Shown here: positions 22,132 through 34,800 of the stretch, one piece after another | Layout of the letters: the number at the start of each line of letters is the position of its first letter | Position numbering within the stretch: position 1 is the stretch's first letter | Assembly: GCA_022432975.1 (NCBI GenBank) | Contig: CM039505.1 | Span: 53,295,749 to 53,359,748, forward strand | Origin: Begonia masoniana | Lineage: Eukaryota > Streptophyta > Magnoliopsida > Cucurbitales > Begoniaceae | Direction of reading: 5' to 3' | Length of the DNA: 64,000 nucleotides | The notes under the pieces: generated by a model | Databases searched by the model: none | What the model was told of the DNA's origin: nothing | Seen by the model: only the letters and a program-made list of their open reading frames with translations | Translations under genes and position numbers: made by a program

Positions 22132-23291
22132 AGCTGTCCGATGGTGCATTACTCACAGGAAGAAAGCAAAACAAATTGTTGAATCATGGGCATAAACAGT
22201 TAAGTCTTCCCAAAAAGATCATGTGTGTCTTTACTGTATTTAGTATGACATCTTGCAAAATAGTAGGATAAAGGGCGTGAATGGTGAATGTCTGGAAGGT
22301 TCGACTAAATCTTGAAGCAAGTTTAACAAAATGGCGACGAAAATGGAAAGAAAGCAGTGACCAGATTGTTAGTCATTATAACGCCTGTGCTTAGTATAGC
22401 GGGGCTTCTATCTCTTTTCTAGTACGTGGTAGGTTAGAGGGAATGACGCTTAGTAACTATGTCAAGGCTTTCGTGTAAAGGTGAAAATGACTCGTGTGCC
22501 ATGAAAAAGTCAAAAGATAGATCAGAGACAATGCAACTATGGAACTCACCAGCATGTTTCCTTAGTATACACTTTAACGTGCTTGAAATTTTAGAGAAAT
22601 CAATACAACTTCTTTCCATTGAGGAAAAAGAAGGATGAATGAGGGAAAGTGGCATTCGTGGCCTCAACTCTGTTGGTTTTCTCTTTCCCAGTGTACTATT
22701 TCTTGGGGTAAACAAGAAAAATCACCAATTCAACTTCTGATCTGTTGTATATTGTTGTAAATTTTCCTGGTAGAATGTATTACTCCTCAATCTCAAGCCA
22801 GTGTGTTTTCATGGCAAAATCTTTAGGAAGATATATTTGGGCTTTTAAAATATTTTTTAACACCTTGTCCTTGCTTATTTTACTTTTTGGGGGGCTTATG
22901 GTGGTCAGGTTGACATATGGGAAGAAAGAAAAGTTTTGGTTCAGAGGTCAATAATCGTAAGAGAAATGTTAGGAAAAAATCCACCTTATATATCTGCTAA
23001 GCAAATGGCAAGAGTTCAACCTATCAAGGCTTGGTGAGAGAGAGCACCTCAGTGAGATTGTAAGTTCTTTCTATATAGTCTATTTGTTGTGCTTATTATT
23101 AAGATCCAACATTTTGTGGTAATAATAGAATGGGCTTAGTTCAGAAATGGCTGTGGGAGGTCTTATGAAAACAATTTAACTGCATTTCAATCTGTATGAT
23201 GAACATCTCAAAAGAAGATGCTTCATTGAACAAGGGTAATTCGCGAATAATGTAGGAATTGAGAAAAGATGTCAAAAGTACATTGAGGAAG
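22132..23291 (+). pseudogene. RPRD/CID-domain protein, 5' exons broken by frameshifts
   Basis: Three stretches encode, in order and on the same strand, the N-terminal half of an RPRD-type protein. From 22132 (acceptor TATCTACAG) comes WCITHRKKAKQIVESW, then pieces of the LYLANDILQNSRRKG signature near 22228-22265 and NGDENGKKAVTRL near 22335-22372: the RNA polymerase II CTD-interacting domain. About 22905-23060 gives VDIWEERKV and EMLGKNPP, the CID end. About 23140-23291 gives the post-CID linker with AFQS and DEHL pieces. The frame changes at least three times within the first ~250 bases, mostly by one-base gains or losses, and stops appear in every frame. The intact C-terminal exons follow at 31880-36784 in the right order. 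Either the gene is dead, or this stretch of the assembly is error-rich. Confidence 0.8.
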
Positions 23292-26200
23292 GTAGAAATA
23301 TTTTCTTTTTTGTTCTATCACGCATCTTTTGTGTGTAAATTGAATTTTTAATTTGTATTCTTAGGCAAATATGCGCATCTCTTTGTTAAAGCCTCAATTT
23401 TAAAATCTCAAATTTAATTTTATCAATTTGAAAACTTAATTTTGAAAATCTAAAAAAATTTCCTAAATTGATTTTGGTTTAAATTCGATAGTTAAAAACT
23501 CTAATTTAAGAACATTGAAAATCTTTAAATAATAATTAAAATATTAAATGCGCGGGGTCTTAACATAAATTCAAAAATAAAATAACTTAATCAAAATTTA
23601 AAATAAGTGCAGAATTAAACAATTCATAAGACTTTAGAACGATAAAGTCACCATAAGAGTTTTAACTGAAAACAAATATAATTGTCATCTCATTTGGCCC
23701 CCCTTGTGAAAAACTAAACCATATAATTTAAATTTCTATTTTGTTCCTTTTGATACAAAAAAAATATTTTTTCTGTATCATCATTTGCATCGGAGATTCT
23801 CGAGCACGTCATTTATTCCGAGACAAAAAACCACCTATCATCAACAAAATTATAAACTATAAGAATACACGTCATTAAGCGAAAACATGTGTAAGCCAAT
23901 TAATATTACTTTTACCAAATCAGAATTTAAAGTTAATTTGATGGTACTCATTTCCTAACTTCGATCAGACCAACCATCTCATTGTCAGTAAGATTTTGTC
24001 ATCTTACTTTCGTTTAGGTATAGCCGTATCATTGTCGTTCAGGGTTTTGACTAGCAATATTTTTCCGTCAGCTCATATCTCATTGGCGTTCAAGTTTTTG
24101 TTATCACGTATTTTCTTCAATTTCATCTATTCATACACATCCTAACATGTCCTATCAAATTTATCTTTATACAATTTCTATGTCCATGAGTAAACATGCA
24201 TGTCAATTCGGAAACATTTGTAATAATAAAACAATAATAAGAAAAATAACATAAATTTTGTGATGTCGAGTCGTAACTACAGTTGAAAACGTGGTAACTT
24301 CACTTTATTTAGAGTCGAGCGGTTAGGTTTTATGGGATTTTCCAAATATCCAATAAATATCTTGTTCAACAAATCGGGTATTCAAAATTCCCACTTATAA
24401 ATTCAATTTAGAAGAATTTGGGAAGAATTTCTTTAAGTGTGGTCTTAGTCGACCGGGTGAAATTTGGGTGGGTTCATGGATTTCAGAATTTTGTGCCCAC
24501 ATAAAATATTGGATAGTAATTTCAACTTTATAAATTCATTTCAAAAGGATTTAGGCAGACTTTCTGACCGTAAAATCTTAGATTGGTTGGATGATTCGGG
24601 ACGATATTGGGGGTCGAGTCCGGTTCAGTGACGGATCTAGTCGAATGGGTCAGTCGATTGGTTTGGCGGGAACAGTTTGGTTGGCCTTAACTGAACCATT
24701 CCGTCGGATCTTTAAAAGAACATAGTCCCATCAGACTTGTCCTTCGTCCGTTTGAGTTCTGTCGAAGAGAAAGGAAAGTGAAGCAGAGCGAGTTAGGATA
24801 GCGAGTGAGAAGAAATCTTACGCCGCAACGGGAGTTCGCTCGATCGGAAGAAGTTTCCCGTTGGCGCAAAGTGAAGCTCGGCCGAGAGGGATTTGTCACG
24901 TCGGAGATGAGGGGTAATTTCTCTTTTGAAGTACTCGAGGAGGGATAGGAGAGAGTGGGGTGATTCCTCATTCACCGAGCTCTCTATTTATAAGCGAGGC
25001 TCGTACCCCCGCTCTCTGAAAAAACAATCTGAGTTCAACTCGGATTTCTTGAGCTTGAACTGATCAGCTTGGATTTTTTGAGCTTATGTAATATGATCTA
25101 CCTTGGTTCTGGACAATTTCCAGACTAAATATCTGTCAACGTCAGAATTTTCAGAGGTGAAATTTTCCCAATCCGAGATCCACTCGGATGCCTATGCAAA
25201 TCCAAACTTCTTGTTTTTTGACGATTTTCAGGGTTAGGTCATCGATTATTTGAATCTTAGGGATTTACGAAATTAATCTTAGATTAAGGTTTTTTTTTTT
25301 TTTGACTTTGTTTGGGAAATTTCGATTTGAAATTCCGAAACCTCATCGGTTAACACTGTTACTTTCCTTGTCAATTTGCTTTGTATAATAAAAATTCAAA
25401 CCTTTAAAGAGATGTACAAAGGAGGGCGAAGAAAAAACGAGTAATTAGTATAAATATGTATTATGAAGTAATGGGTTAAATAGAAAGTTATTTTTATTCG
25501 TTATTAGGAAGTTTATGGAAAGTTAGAGGAGTAAGAGGGGGTGGGTTTTTTTTTTTTTTTTTTTTTGGGGGGGGGGGGGTTTTTTTTTTTTTTGTTGTGT
25601 GTTCTTTTCTTTTTCTATGCTTTGTGCTAGGGAAGAGTTTTTTTTTTGTTTTCGCGCGCAGTGTGTTAACTTATGTCGAAGTCCTCTGAGTGCACCGATA
25701 GAAAATGTATGTTACAGGGTGCCTACTTAGCTCGTTTGAAGATTAAAAATTAACCCCCCTGCATCGATTTCACACAAATTGTGATGCTTTACCGTACATT
25801 TTATCCGTCAATTTACTTCTGCGTTATCAGAGCATGGCACCCCACCAAATCCCCCGCCCGCGGCTTCCGAGAGGAGATCGACCGAGATTAGCAAAATTAG
25901 GATAATCACAGAGTGATGGTTGGAATAAGCTACGGAAACCACAGGAGAAAGTAAGCACACTCAACCCTGTCGTCAGCTCTCGGGCTTTCCCAGTTTCCCA
26001 CCATCTGTCTAGTTAAGAGAAAACACACAATGTGGGACCGACCCCTGACAAACTAATGTCGGGACCCCTGAAAAACTCGCCCCGAGAACGAACTGTGTCC
26101 TACTTACATGGCAGGGAGTTGGCTAATCGTGCGACCCTGTCGGTCTATGACAGCCAGTGGCGAGGCGCTCGTTCTCAGGTTGCTCGATAATTATTGAGAT

Positions 26201-26559
26201 GCCCACACGGGGTTGGCATGACGTGCATAGACTAAGCTGGTCGGGATCACTCTCCCGCCCCTAACCCCAGTTGTCATCCTCCAGTTATTCGAGGAGAGGG
26301 AAGTAGGCCACTTACCTCCACATGGGTTCATCGCAAACGGTTTTCTCGCGTGTACATTCTCCACCGTATAGAGTTCTTTTTTTTTGTTTGTCTATTGATA
26401 TGAGGGTTAGGATGATGATGCGGTGTTGTTATAAAAAGTTTACAGATTTTCATTCTTTTCTCTCTCCCCCTTCTCCTTTTTTCTTTCTCTCCCTTTCCCT
26501 TTATTCCTTGTGGCTAGGCTTCATCCCCGAATGACTGAATTATTACTGTTTTTGAATAT
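23292..26559. other. Long intron or repeat sequence, nothing firmly recognised
   Basis: AT-rich sequence with possible LTR fragments. A TATCAGAGCATGGCACCCC string at 25828-25846 resembles the primer-site region that follows a gypsy 5' LTR, but the usual TTGG before it is lost and no LTR pair was found. Confidence 0.35.
25546..25593. repeat. Homopolymer block T21-G13-T14
   Basis: Three consecutive homopolymers, 21 T, 13 G and 14 T, lie in a row. This is more typical of sequencing or consensus error than of natural DNA. Confidence 0.9.
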
Positions 26560-27000
26560 TTAATCAGGAAGCTTGAGATTTTTTTGAATGGATTTGGCAG
26601 AAGAACCTAAAATTTGCTAGATCTACATTTGGGGCCTAAAGAATTTCGTCTCCCTGAGCACAACTTATTAGTTTTAAAACAACGGGAAGGTAATGAGGAG
26701 TAAGAGATCAATTCAGGAATAACGTGGTATTCGAGGTATGAATCGCTAGTCACTGTTAGGAGCTTACTTGATGGATTACGGGGTGAATTGCAGATGTGTA
26801 TGGATCATGCGGCTTAGAACTGTTTGCGCGTGCTCTTATGTTGGCTCTTAAATATGAGAATAGACAAATCCGTCCAGTAAGGCAGTTAGATTGGTTCAAA
26901 TCAAATTTGCTCTAACAAAATCCAAGTCTATTCCTAATTATCTTTTAAGCTCAACTCAAGGTCCAACTGATGGTGGGAGTTCAAAGAAAGAAGTCCTGTT
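26560..27000 (+). pseudogene. Possible decayed Ty3/gypsy gag remnant
   Basis: Short frames read LLDGLRGELQ near 26770 and LMLALKYENRQIRP near 26836, which resemble the C-terminal helices of a plant gypsy Gag domain. Frames change between pieces. The similarity is weak and could be coincidental. Confidence 0.3.
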
Positions 27001-28269
27001 GGTGATTGGATAGACAATGGAGATCACGAGCGGACTACGACCTCGACACATCAAAGAGGCAATTTTGGTTTTCCGTTGTGAAAAAAAAAATAACAAGTTG
27101 GCCATCGTTATAAGCATTCTACAATATGTGTGATATGGTGAGGTCAGTGGTTTTAGAATCGAATAAAATAAACGAAAAGGCCAACAATGAAGGATTTATG
27201 GATTGAACTTCAATTTTATTTGCGACATTGAGGACAAGGTGAACGAGAGGGAGGAAGTATTGATGAAATTATATATAATGTTTATTACGAAAGTGTTGTT
27301 AAATAGGAAAGTTTTTTTATTAAAGTAGTGAAACGTTTGGGAGAATTAGAGTGCAGTTGAGGGAATATTAGAGGAGGAAAAGCGGAGGGTGGAAATGAGA
27401 AGTGGTTATGAGTTGATAAAAAATTATGTTTAGATGGTAGTTCTGGTACTAAGTGTATCCAAATCTGAAGTTTCGAAATACAGATTTGTGGTAAGTTGTA
27501 ATTGTTAGTGTACTCAAAAACAAGTGTGGTTTATCTAATCAAATGGTCCACGTCGAATTCACAAACAAAATGCTGTTGTAGTAGGGTTTTTTTAAAATTG
27601 CTATTCAAAGAAACCTTTATTATGGGTTCTTCAAAAAATGTTCAGAGAAATTTGTTTCGTTCTCCATTCTCATCTTTGGAATTCGAAGACCCATTCAATG
27701 TCTCATCAAAGGGTGTGCATTTGGAACGTGAAGGTGTGTTTTACAGAACGAACAGCGAGTTAGTCATCTCTTTCTTAGTCTTTATGTTAGAATTGAGAAT
27801 CAATCAATGCTGCTTCTCAGTGAGGAACGAGTTGGAAAAGGGTTCTTAGGGAGCCCTATGCATTTAAAAGGAATCACGATGGTTTGCCTAGGAAATCAAA
27901 GAATAATGCAGATAGGATTGACTAATTCAGAGAGTTCTACGCGAGCTTACTTTGTAAGAAATCCCAATATCAACTCGACAGGAATCTCTTCATCCCTCCA
28001 CTCCCTTTACAATTACTCTCCAACTCCCTCCAAACAAAATACAACCTATGTTGGGACACCTGTTGCTTATCACTACACTCTCCAACTCCCCTTCCAGCAG
28101 AATAGAAAACTATTTTTACAATTTTTCTCCATTACCCTCTCATTGTAAGTATATTAGAATGATCTTTATCTCTCTCAGTCATAGATCGTATTGTTTGAGC
28201 CTTATATTAGGCCTTTAATGCCAAAAAGTGAGAGTGACTACAGAAAGATGGCTTATCAAGCCCCCCTGC
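27001..28269. other. No gene recognised
   Basis: Open frames exist here (for example 27502-27849 and 27807-28148 on the plus strand), but they show no domain, repeat or compositional sign of coding. Confidence 0.35.
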
Positions 28270-29125
28270 TAAACATGCCCCTTGTCTCCTCACGTGCCAG
28301 TGGGATTTGATGGTGAAAGGTATCAAAAGGCTCAAATCATTCCGTAGACCACCCCATATTCAAATAATATGCTGTAACCTCACAAAACCTCTTGCTAGCT
28401 CTTTAACGATCTTGGTGTCTCCCATTGAAGCATGACTGATCTTAGAGTGGGTGGCCAACTCCAATTGCTTACAGAGTCCCAGCACTGAGCACAGCGACCA
28501 TTGCCTGGTACATCAATTGGATGAGCTTATGGCCCATAGATAATCCTGTGTAGCAACAGATTTTCCCGCTTGCGCCAACTGCTTCTTAGCAAGCTCGTAG
28601 CTTTCACAATAGCAACTGTGGTCAGTTCTTTGATGCACTTGGTATATCACTTTCTAGAGCCTCATTAGGAAGCCAGAAGTTATGAATAACTATTGATGTT
28701 TCCACCTTCACTCTCACTTTGGAGGCGAATTCCCTTTCCACACTAATCACGATTATGACCTTAATATTCTAACTGTAAAAGCAATGCTGCATCAGCACAC
28801 TTTTGTTAAGATTGCATTTGATTCAAACCTTGGCAGCTGCAACAGAGCCTTGCAAAGCCACAGCTGCTGTTATTGCCTCGCGTTGATATGATGCGGTCTC
28901 TGCACTGAGCCCCTTGGGAATACCCATGCACAACCTCTCCAATAAGATGATTGAAGACGTGAATGAGTAGCTCTTTGAGGTCACAAGGGTGTCCATTATC
29001 GTACCAAGCTTGGGAGTTAACAAATGTATCTTTGTAGATGAATAGTTGGAGAAAATTTTAGAAAGAAAAAAAAGACTAATTTTATCAGTCTTGCGAAGGT
29101 CAAGCGACATTATATGCGTCAACAT
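28270..29125 (-). pseudogene. Unrecognised possible gene fragment
   Basis: On the minus strand the frame 29125-28823 ends with GIPKGLSAETASYQREAITA and ALQGSVAAAKV. Further along, another frame carries SYELAKKQLAQAGKSVATQD near 28600-28541 and LELATHSKISHASMGDTKIV near 28468-28409, interrupted by a stop. Amino-acid composition and helical periodicity look protein-like, unlike the neighbouring noise. I do not recognise the family. It could be exons of a decayed host gene. Confidence 0.3.
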
Positions 29126-29222
29126 CTAATTCCCTATCGTTGGGAAAATGAGCTCGTACCAAATTTCACGATTTCCTCTAATTTTCATGGCCCTCATTTA
29201 ATGCATTGATTAAATGGCCAAA

Positions 29223-29690
29223 TGTAAGGAGTCTCACATCGAAGAGGGGAGTGAAAGAAATTAAGTATATAATCTGAGGGGATTAACTCACTTCTTGAGC
29301 TAGATTTTAGAAGGAAGTTATACCCATCTCATTCTACATGGATCAGAGCTGAAAACCTCTGTACGATGTGCGGCGAACGAGACCTAACACAATAGACGTG
29401 AAGGAAAACCGTATGCGCTGACGGTAGGCGGATGAAAGGAGTGAATAGCTTTTGAAAGAGTTCTATCTCTCATTCTGTCAAGGCATAGACGTTGAAACCT
29501 TTGTACGATGTGAGGGACGAAATACGCTAACGTGAAGGAAAAAAATATCAAGATAGACGTGTGGGCGGATGTGAAAGAGTTCATACGACAGGAGAGAAGT
29601 GAAAAGTCCAGTATGTAAGATGAGAGGATTCCCTCAACATTGAGCTAGTTTGAACATGAGTTATAACCTCTATCATTCTGTCACAAATAC
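29223..29690 (+). mobile_element. TRIM-type short LTR retrotransposon, copy 2
   Basis: A 116-base LTR (29223-29338, TGTAAGGAGTCTC to CATTCTACA) is followed immediately by TGGATCAGAGC (29339-29349), the initiator-Met primer site lacking one T. An internal region with duplicated motifs (CTGTACGATGTG and TTGTACGATGTG; AGACGTG) ends in a divergent second LTR finishing near 29685 (CATTCTGTCACA). It is the same family as 14490-14818, in the opposite orientation. The internal region is longer because part of it is repeated. Confidence 0.75.
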
Positions 29691-29819
29691 GTACAAGTGT
29701 CGCCAATGGAGCTGCCTTTATGAAAGAAAAATATAAAATTTCATCAAAGATCTCCCACCCTTTGCTAATCATCACGAATTATTCAAAGGAAAGGAAGGAC
29801 TTAATGTCTTGGCTTGGAA

Positions 29820-30720
29820 TTTAACGAAAATTAGAAGTCACTATGAGGTCTAAGAAAACTGGATACATTTGGACATCCTTACAACTAATGCCAAAAAATT
29901 CAAGCCTTTGACTCCAAACCATAATCTTGGATCCTGGTGGCTAAAATTCCAAAAAGAATGTCCTGATACCTAATATCTTATTCTTTTGGTTGTGAATCTT
30001 TGGCAAGACATTACCAAAACTGTCTAGGATATCCATTCATATTTACATTTGAGATCTCTGGGTAGAAAAACATATTTTTCAAATTGATCAAGTTCCCGAT
30101 CAAAATTAGCTGCCAATGAAAATAATATTTGCACTATGTTCTTCTCTACAGCAGCAAATGTCTTCTAATTATCTGGCAGATAAGTATGAGTGTAACCTTT
30201 TGCTACGAATCTCAATTGATACTTCTGTAAGGAGCCATCGGGTTTATATTTAACTGTAAAAACTCATTTGCACCCGACTGATTTTTTTATTCTTTTGGTA
30301 ATTCCGTTCTGTTCTAAGGTAAATTATTCTCTAAAGATTTCTTATCTACCCTCATAGTTTGTTATCTCTACCTCCTTCAACATATACATGAACTACCAAG
30401 CTTTTTGTCTCCATAAAGAGTATTAGAAAGAGTAATTCTTAGCATTGACGACTGTATAAAAATTGTGAAGAACTTCATTTATTGGAGTGTTCTATTTCAA
30501 ACAAAGTTAATTGCAGATGACCATAAAGTTTTTTTTTAACTGATAAGAATTTTTTTCTTCTTTAGGCTGGATTGTGCTATAATCTTCGACATCAATGTAA
30601 TATCTGTTTATTTAGTCAATGCTACTGTAAACATATTTTTGTGCTGCCTTATCCTTTTGCGGTTTAATTCATCTAACCTTGGAGTTTGGTTTCTTAACTT
30701 GGTTTTTTGATTTTTCTTGC
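29820..30720 (-). pseudogene. Ty1/copia reverse transcriptase remnant
   Basis: On the minus strand from about 30290 to 29880, a mostly single frame reads FTVKYKPDGSLQKYQLRFVA followed by KGYTHTYL, the start of copia RT (normally KWVFKVKY.PDGS...[11 protein letters not shown]), and then FAAVEKNIVQILFSLAAN. Several in-frame stops are present. The YVDD motif is not seen. This is an old insertion lying in the long intron of the RPRD-type gene, opposite to its direction. Confidence 0.7.
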
Positions 30721-30950
30721 TACACCAGAATGCTTTTCTTATCAAAGATTTGATGCCAAATAATTAGTTGGATACTATTAGAATAACGATTCCCATTAAA
30801 CATTTTGTGGATCTGATGGCTGGTAAGCTTCTTAAAATGCTCAATAAATTATCTGCAACTAAAACCAACACCCTCACAGCAAGAAATACCATAACTAGTA
30901 ACCAACAGAATGCAAACAGAAATAAAACGTTGCAGGTCCAGTAACTCCTG

Positions 30951-31298
30951 TGTTAGGAAATAATCATAGGAGTATTTTGATAATTATATAATGTTAATGT
31001 TAGTTTTTGTTAGTTATTGAGAAGTTTTGAAGGAAGTTAGAGTTAATAAAAATAGGTTATTATAGATGAGAAAGTGGAGTGTGAATGAACATGTTTTTAT
31101 GATGATAATTGATGAAGAAATGTTCCTAATAGATTATTAGGGTTTCTGAATTTAACATTGATGTTAAGAGTTGTGGTTGGTTTTAGAATTCTGTTTCTTG
31201 TAATTTTTGTTTATTTAATATAATGGATTTCGATTGGCAATATCCTGCCCAGAAAATAACCATGAGTTACACCAAAAACTACAGCTAATTCTCTAACA
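30951..31298. repeat. Possible solo LTR, TGTTAG...CTAACA
   Basis: A 348-base AT-rich block is bounded by TGTTAG and CTAACA, the typical inverted ends of copia LTRs, and contains a TTCTGTTTCTTGTAA segment like the 3' part of many LTRs. No primer site, polypurine tract or matching target duplication was found, so this is tentative. Confidence 0.4.
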
Positions 31299-31879
31299 GC
31301 AATCAAGAAGATACACAGTATTGATGTCTTCAACAATCTGCTCCTCTTTAACCTCCTGCACAACTTCCCTTAAATTCTTCTTCACTATCTTGCCAACTCA
31401 GCTTCACAAAAAACCCAAAACTGCCGTCATTTTCAAACCGTTTTATCTCTTCCTTTATAAGTCACCCATAACATTCCTCTCCTTACCACCAGTTGCAACA
31501 GGATCTTGTGTTTTTGGTCTTTTCCAATTATAAGTACAAAGCAACATTTTAAGTAGCATCTTTCTATTTCCTTTGGTAGGGAGAATTTCTTATCCAAGAT
31601 ATATTTTGTTTTACAAAAAAAAAAGGGGTTATGAATTCTAATTACAAGCTGGGCAACTCGTGCATCTATGACAATCCATGTATTCTATGTTAAGTTATAA
31701 ATTTTTTGACTCCCATATCATACAAGCTAAGTAGTGTTTGTAATGCCAAATCATCCAATAAATTGATGCTTGTTATTTGCAGACGTCACTTGTGTCTTTA
31801 TGTTGTTGTACTTTGTTCAGAATGCTGGTTAAGCGTTCAAGCATTATAAATTTAAATGCTCAATATTTTTCTTTTTTAG
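31299..31879. other. Intron sequence, nothing recognised
   Basis: AT-rich sequence before the RPRD exon at 31880. The acceptor CTTTTTTAG with its T-rich tract ends it. Confidence 0.5.
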
Positions 31880-34800
31880 GGGACCAGCCGGGATCTATAT
31901 TATTGGATGAGCTACAGGATCAGGAAAATAATATTCATTCATGTATTGCTCAATTAGAAAGCACTCAAGCAACTAGGTCGTCTTTGACTTCCCTACTTAG
32001 AGAAGCTCTTCAAGACCAAGTATAGTTTTATCACTTTGTTTTCAAAAGCCTTTAGTAACATTTTTTTTATAAGAAACTATGTTTTTTGATAATTGACATT
32101 TAATTTTTAATGCATGCTCCATGATGTGAAATTTTTCAGGAATCAATGCTTGAATCAATTCGCACTGAATTGCAAGTAAGAATTTTTACTTATTGTTTCT
32201 TTTTTCAGTAATACGTAGTATTGATTCTTGGAATTGCTCGTATACAATCATGATGGAAATATCGAGGGCTATATATAGATAGATAAATGAAAGGAGCTGT
32301 AGATGTTAACATACCTCAAAAACAAAAGCACATATACTGATTTAGAATAGTTTATATTACTATAAAGTATGGCTTGAAGGTTAATATCTTCACATGTATC
32401 AATAACATGCTTTTTTTAATGTCAAAATATGTGATTTAATAAAAAAAGGGCAAATAGCAATATATACCTCAAACTTAGGGGATATCTAAACTGATACCTT
32501 ATAGTTTATTTTTAAACTAATTAAACCTCATAATTATGCCTGCTAGCAATCGATACCCACTCTTTTCAAAAACAACTAAGTTATGCACCACGTGGTGACG
32601 AGAACATAGTCCTAATTTCAGGAAAACAAAAGATAGACGATGACAGTTATCAAGGGCAGAGATTGGAGCACAACGGGTTCAGTTGTCGTCTGCCTTTCGT
32701 TTTCATGAGATTAAGGCTCTGTTCTCATCACCACGTGTACAATACCTGCATGACTTTACGGTTTTCGAACGGAGAGAATATCTATTGCTAAGAAATGTAA
32801 TTATGAGGTCTAATTGGCGAAAAAAAAAAAAGAATAAACTATAGGGTATTCGCTGTTGAGACCTCCTGAATCCGAGATCCATATTGCTAGTTACCCATAA
32901 AAAAAACTATACAAAAGGAGTGAGCTTCAGAAAGTACTTAACAACCCTAGAAACTATATAAGAAAGAGTTAATTACTTAAGCTCTCTCCAGCCAAATAAA
33001 GTAATACAAGAAGAAGGATGAAAAGACTTGGCATCTGCGATCTCCTAATAAAAAACTACATGATTCCTCCTGTTCCATCTGTAATAACTGGAGTAAGAGA
33101 TTATGACACATAAAGCAAAAAGTGTGGCCTCTTAATATTAGGTTTTAATCTTCTTCAATGATGGTAAATATATTTTTGAGATATTTATTAACAGTTTATG
33201 TAATCTGTAGATAGACCCCATAAGTATTTCAAATCTAAGATACTTTTTTCGGAGCCATTATCTATAAAAGTTTTTCTACATTAACTTCGTGCTTAAGTTG
33301 CTCAACTCCCGCATTCAAATATTCATAAGTTTTTATTTTCTTCTTTATATATATTTTACATCTCTGATATACATGTTTACTGTAATTTAAAATTCTTTAT
33401 AATTTTTTAGTGGAATACACTTGTTTATGCAGGATTAGATAGACGTATACTTTCCAATTCATTTGAATTTATCCTTTTTTTTTGGTTTGTTTTAATTTGA
33501 AGCAGACAATCATGAATTAATTTGTTATCACTCCAAGAGAACAAAAATCCATTTATATATATATATATATTCCAAAATTAGCTATATTGACAGAAAAATA
33601 CATTTATTTTTAAATCCATACAAAATTATCTGGATTTTATGCTCTGTTGGGCTCTTCTATTTTGTATTTATACAAATTCACTAAATCATCTGCACTGGTA
33701 TAGAGTTGACACTCGATGAATTTCTGTAAAACACTCCTTTGTACAGCTTTTATAAGTCAGAATGTATCTCATTAAGGTAAAATATGTCTTTAATCCTAAT
33801 AATTTAGACATCATTTTAATTTGGTCGTGTTTTTTATTTTCTCATTTAAGTTGTTATGGTTGTAATATCATTTTAAATTGTCGTTCTATCAATTTTCATC
33901 AATATATTTAAGGGTAATTTACACCATAAACGCCGAACTATGGGGTCATTAACGAAATAAACCTTGAACTATTTTCGTTAATAAAATAAATCTTAAACTA
34001 TCAAAAATCTAACAAAACAAACTTCAGTGGGAGCCCGTTCTCAAGAATAGGCTCCCGTTTTCTTCAATCTAAGTGGAGCGCTTGAGAACGGGAGCCCATT
34101 CCCTAGGAAATTCTCCAAAATATTAGTGGCCAAATACACCAAACAATATTGGATTTTCCTAAAATTTTTACCTCATGTCCACTATATCATGAGAAGAAAT
34201 TCTGGAAGTTTTCACAATTTATCATCATTTTTTACGTTTGTTTTAAAAAATAATTCATTAAAATTACGCATGTCATCCAAAAATTACGAAACTTTCCAGA
34301 AAGTCTTCCTATTATATGGTAGACCTGTGATAAAAATTTCAAGAAAATTTAATATTGTTTGGTATATTTTCTAACATAGTCACTAATATTTTGGAGATTT
34401 TCTAGAGAACAAGCTCCCGTTCTCTAGCGTTCCAGATAAAGTGCTCGGGAACGGGCTCCCGTTCTAGAAAATCTCCAAAATATTAGTGGTTATCTTAAAA
34501 GATATACCAAACGATCTTGAATTTTTTTGTAATTTGTACCACATGTCCACCATATCATAGGAAAACTTTTTGGAAAGTTTCATAATTTGTGAATGACATA
34601 CGTAATATTGATAAATTATTTTGTAAAAAATAAATAAAAAATTATGATAAATCGTGAAAGTGTTGAAAAATCATGAAAACTTTCAAAATTTCTTCTCATA
34701 ATATGGTGAACATGTAAAAGTTTCAGGAAAATCCAATATCGTTTGGTCCATAAGGCCACTAATATTTTGGAAAATCTCCTTGAGAATGGGCTCCCGTTCT

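Noticed and set aside
22434..22715. 93-codon minus-strand frame.
   Set aside because: It lies in the putative intron between RPRD CID exons with no family signature.
24687..24975. Two overlapping minus-strand open frames (Ser/Arg-rich).
   Set aside because: No recognisable domain, biased composition and location in the noisy repeat zone. They may be part of an LTR.
30951..31298. Complete LTR retrotransposon combining this LTR-like block with the minus-strand RT remnant at 29820-30720.
   Set aside because: No primer site or polypurine tract links them and no second LTR is present, so they are kept as separate features.
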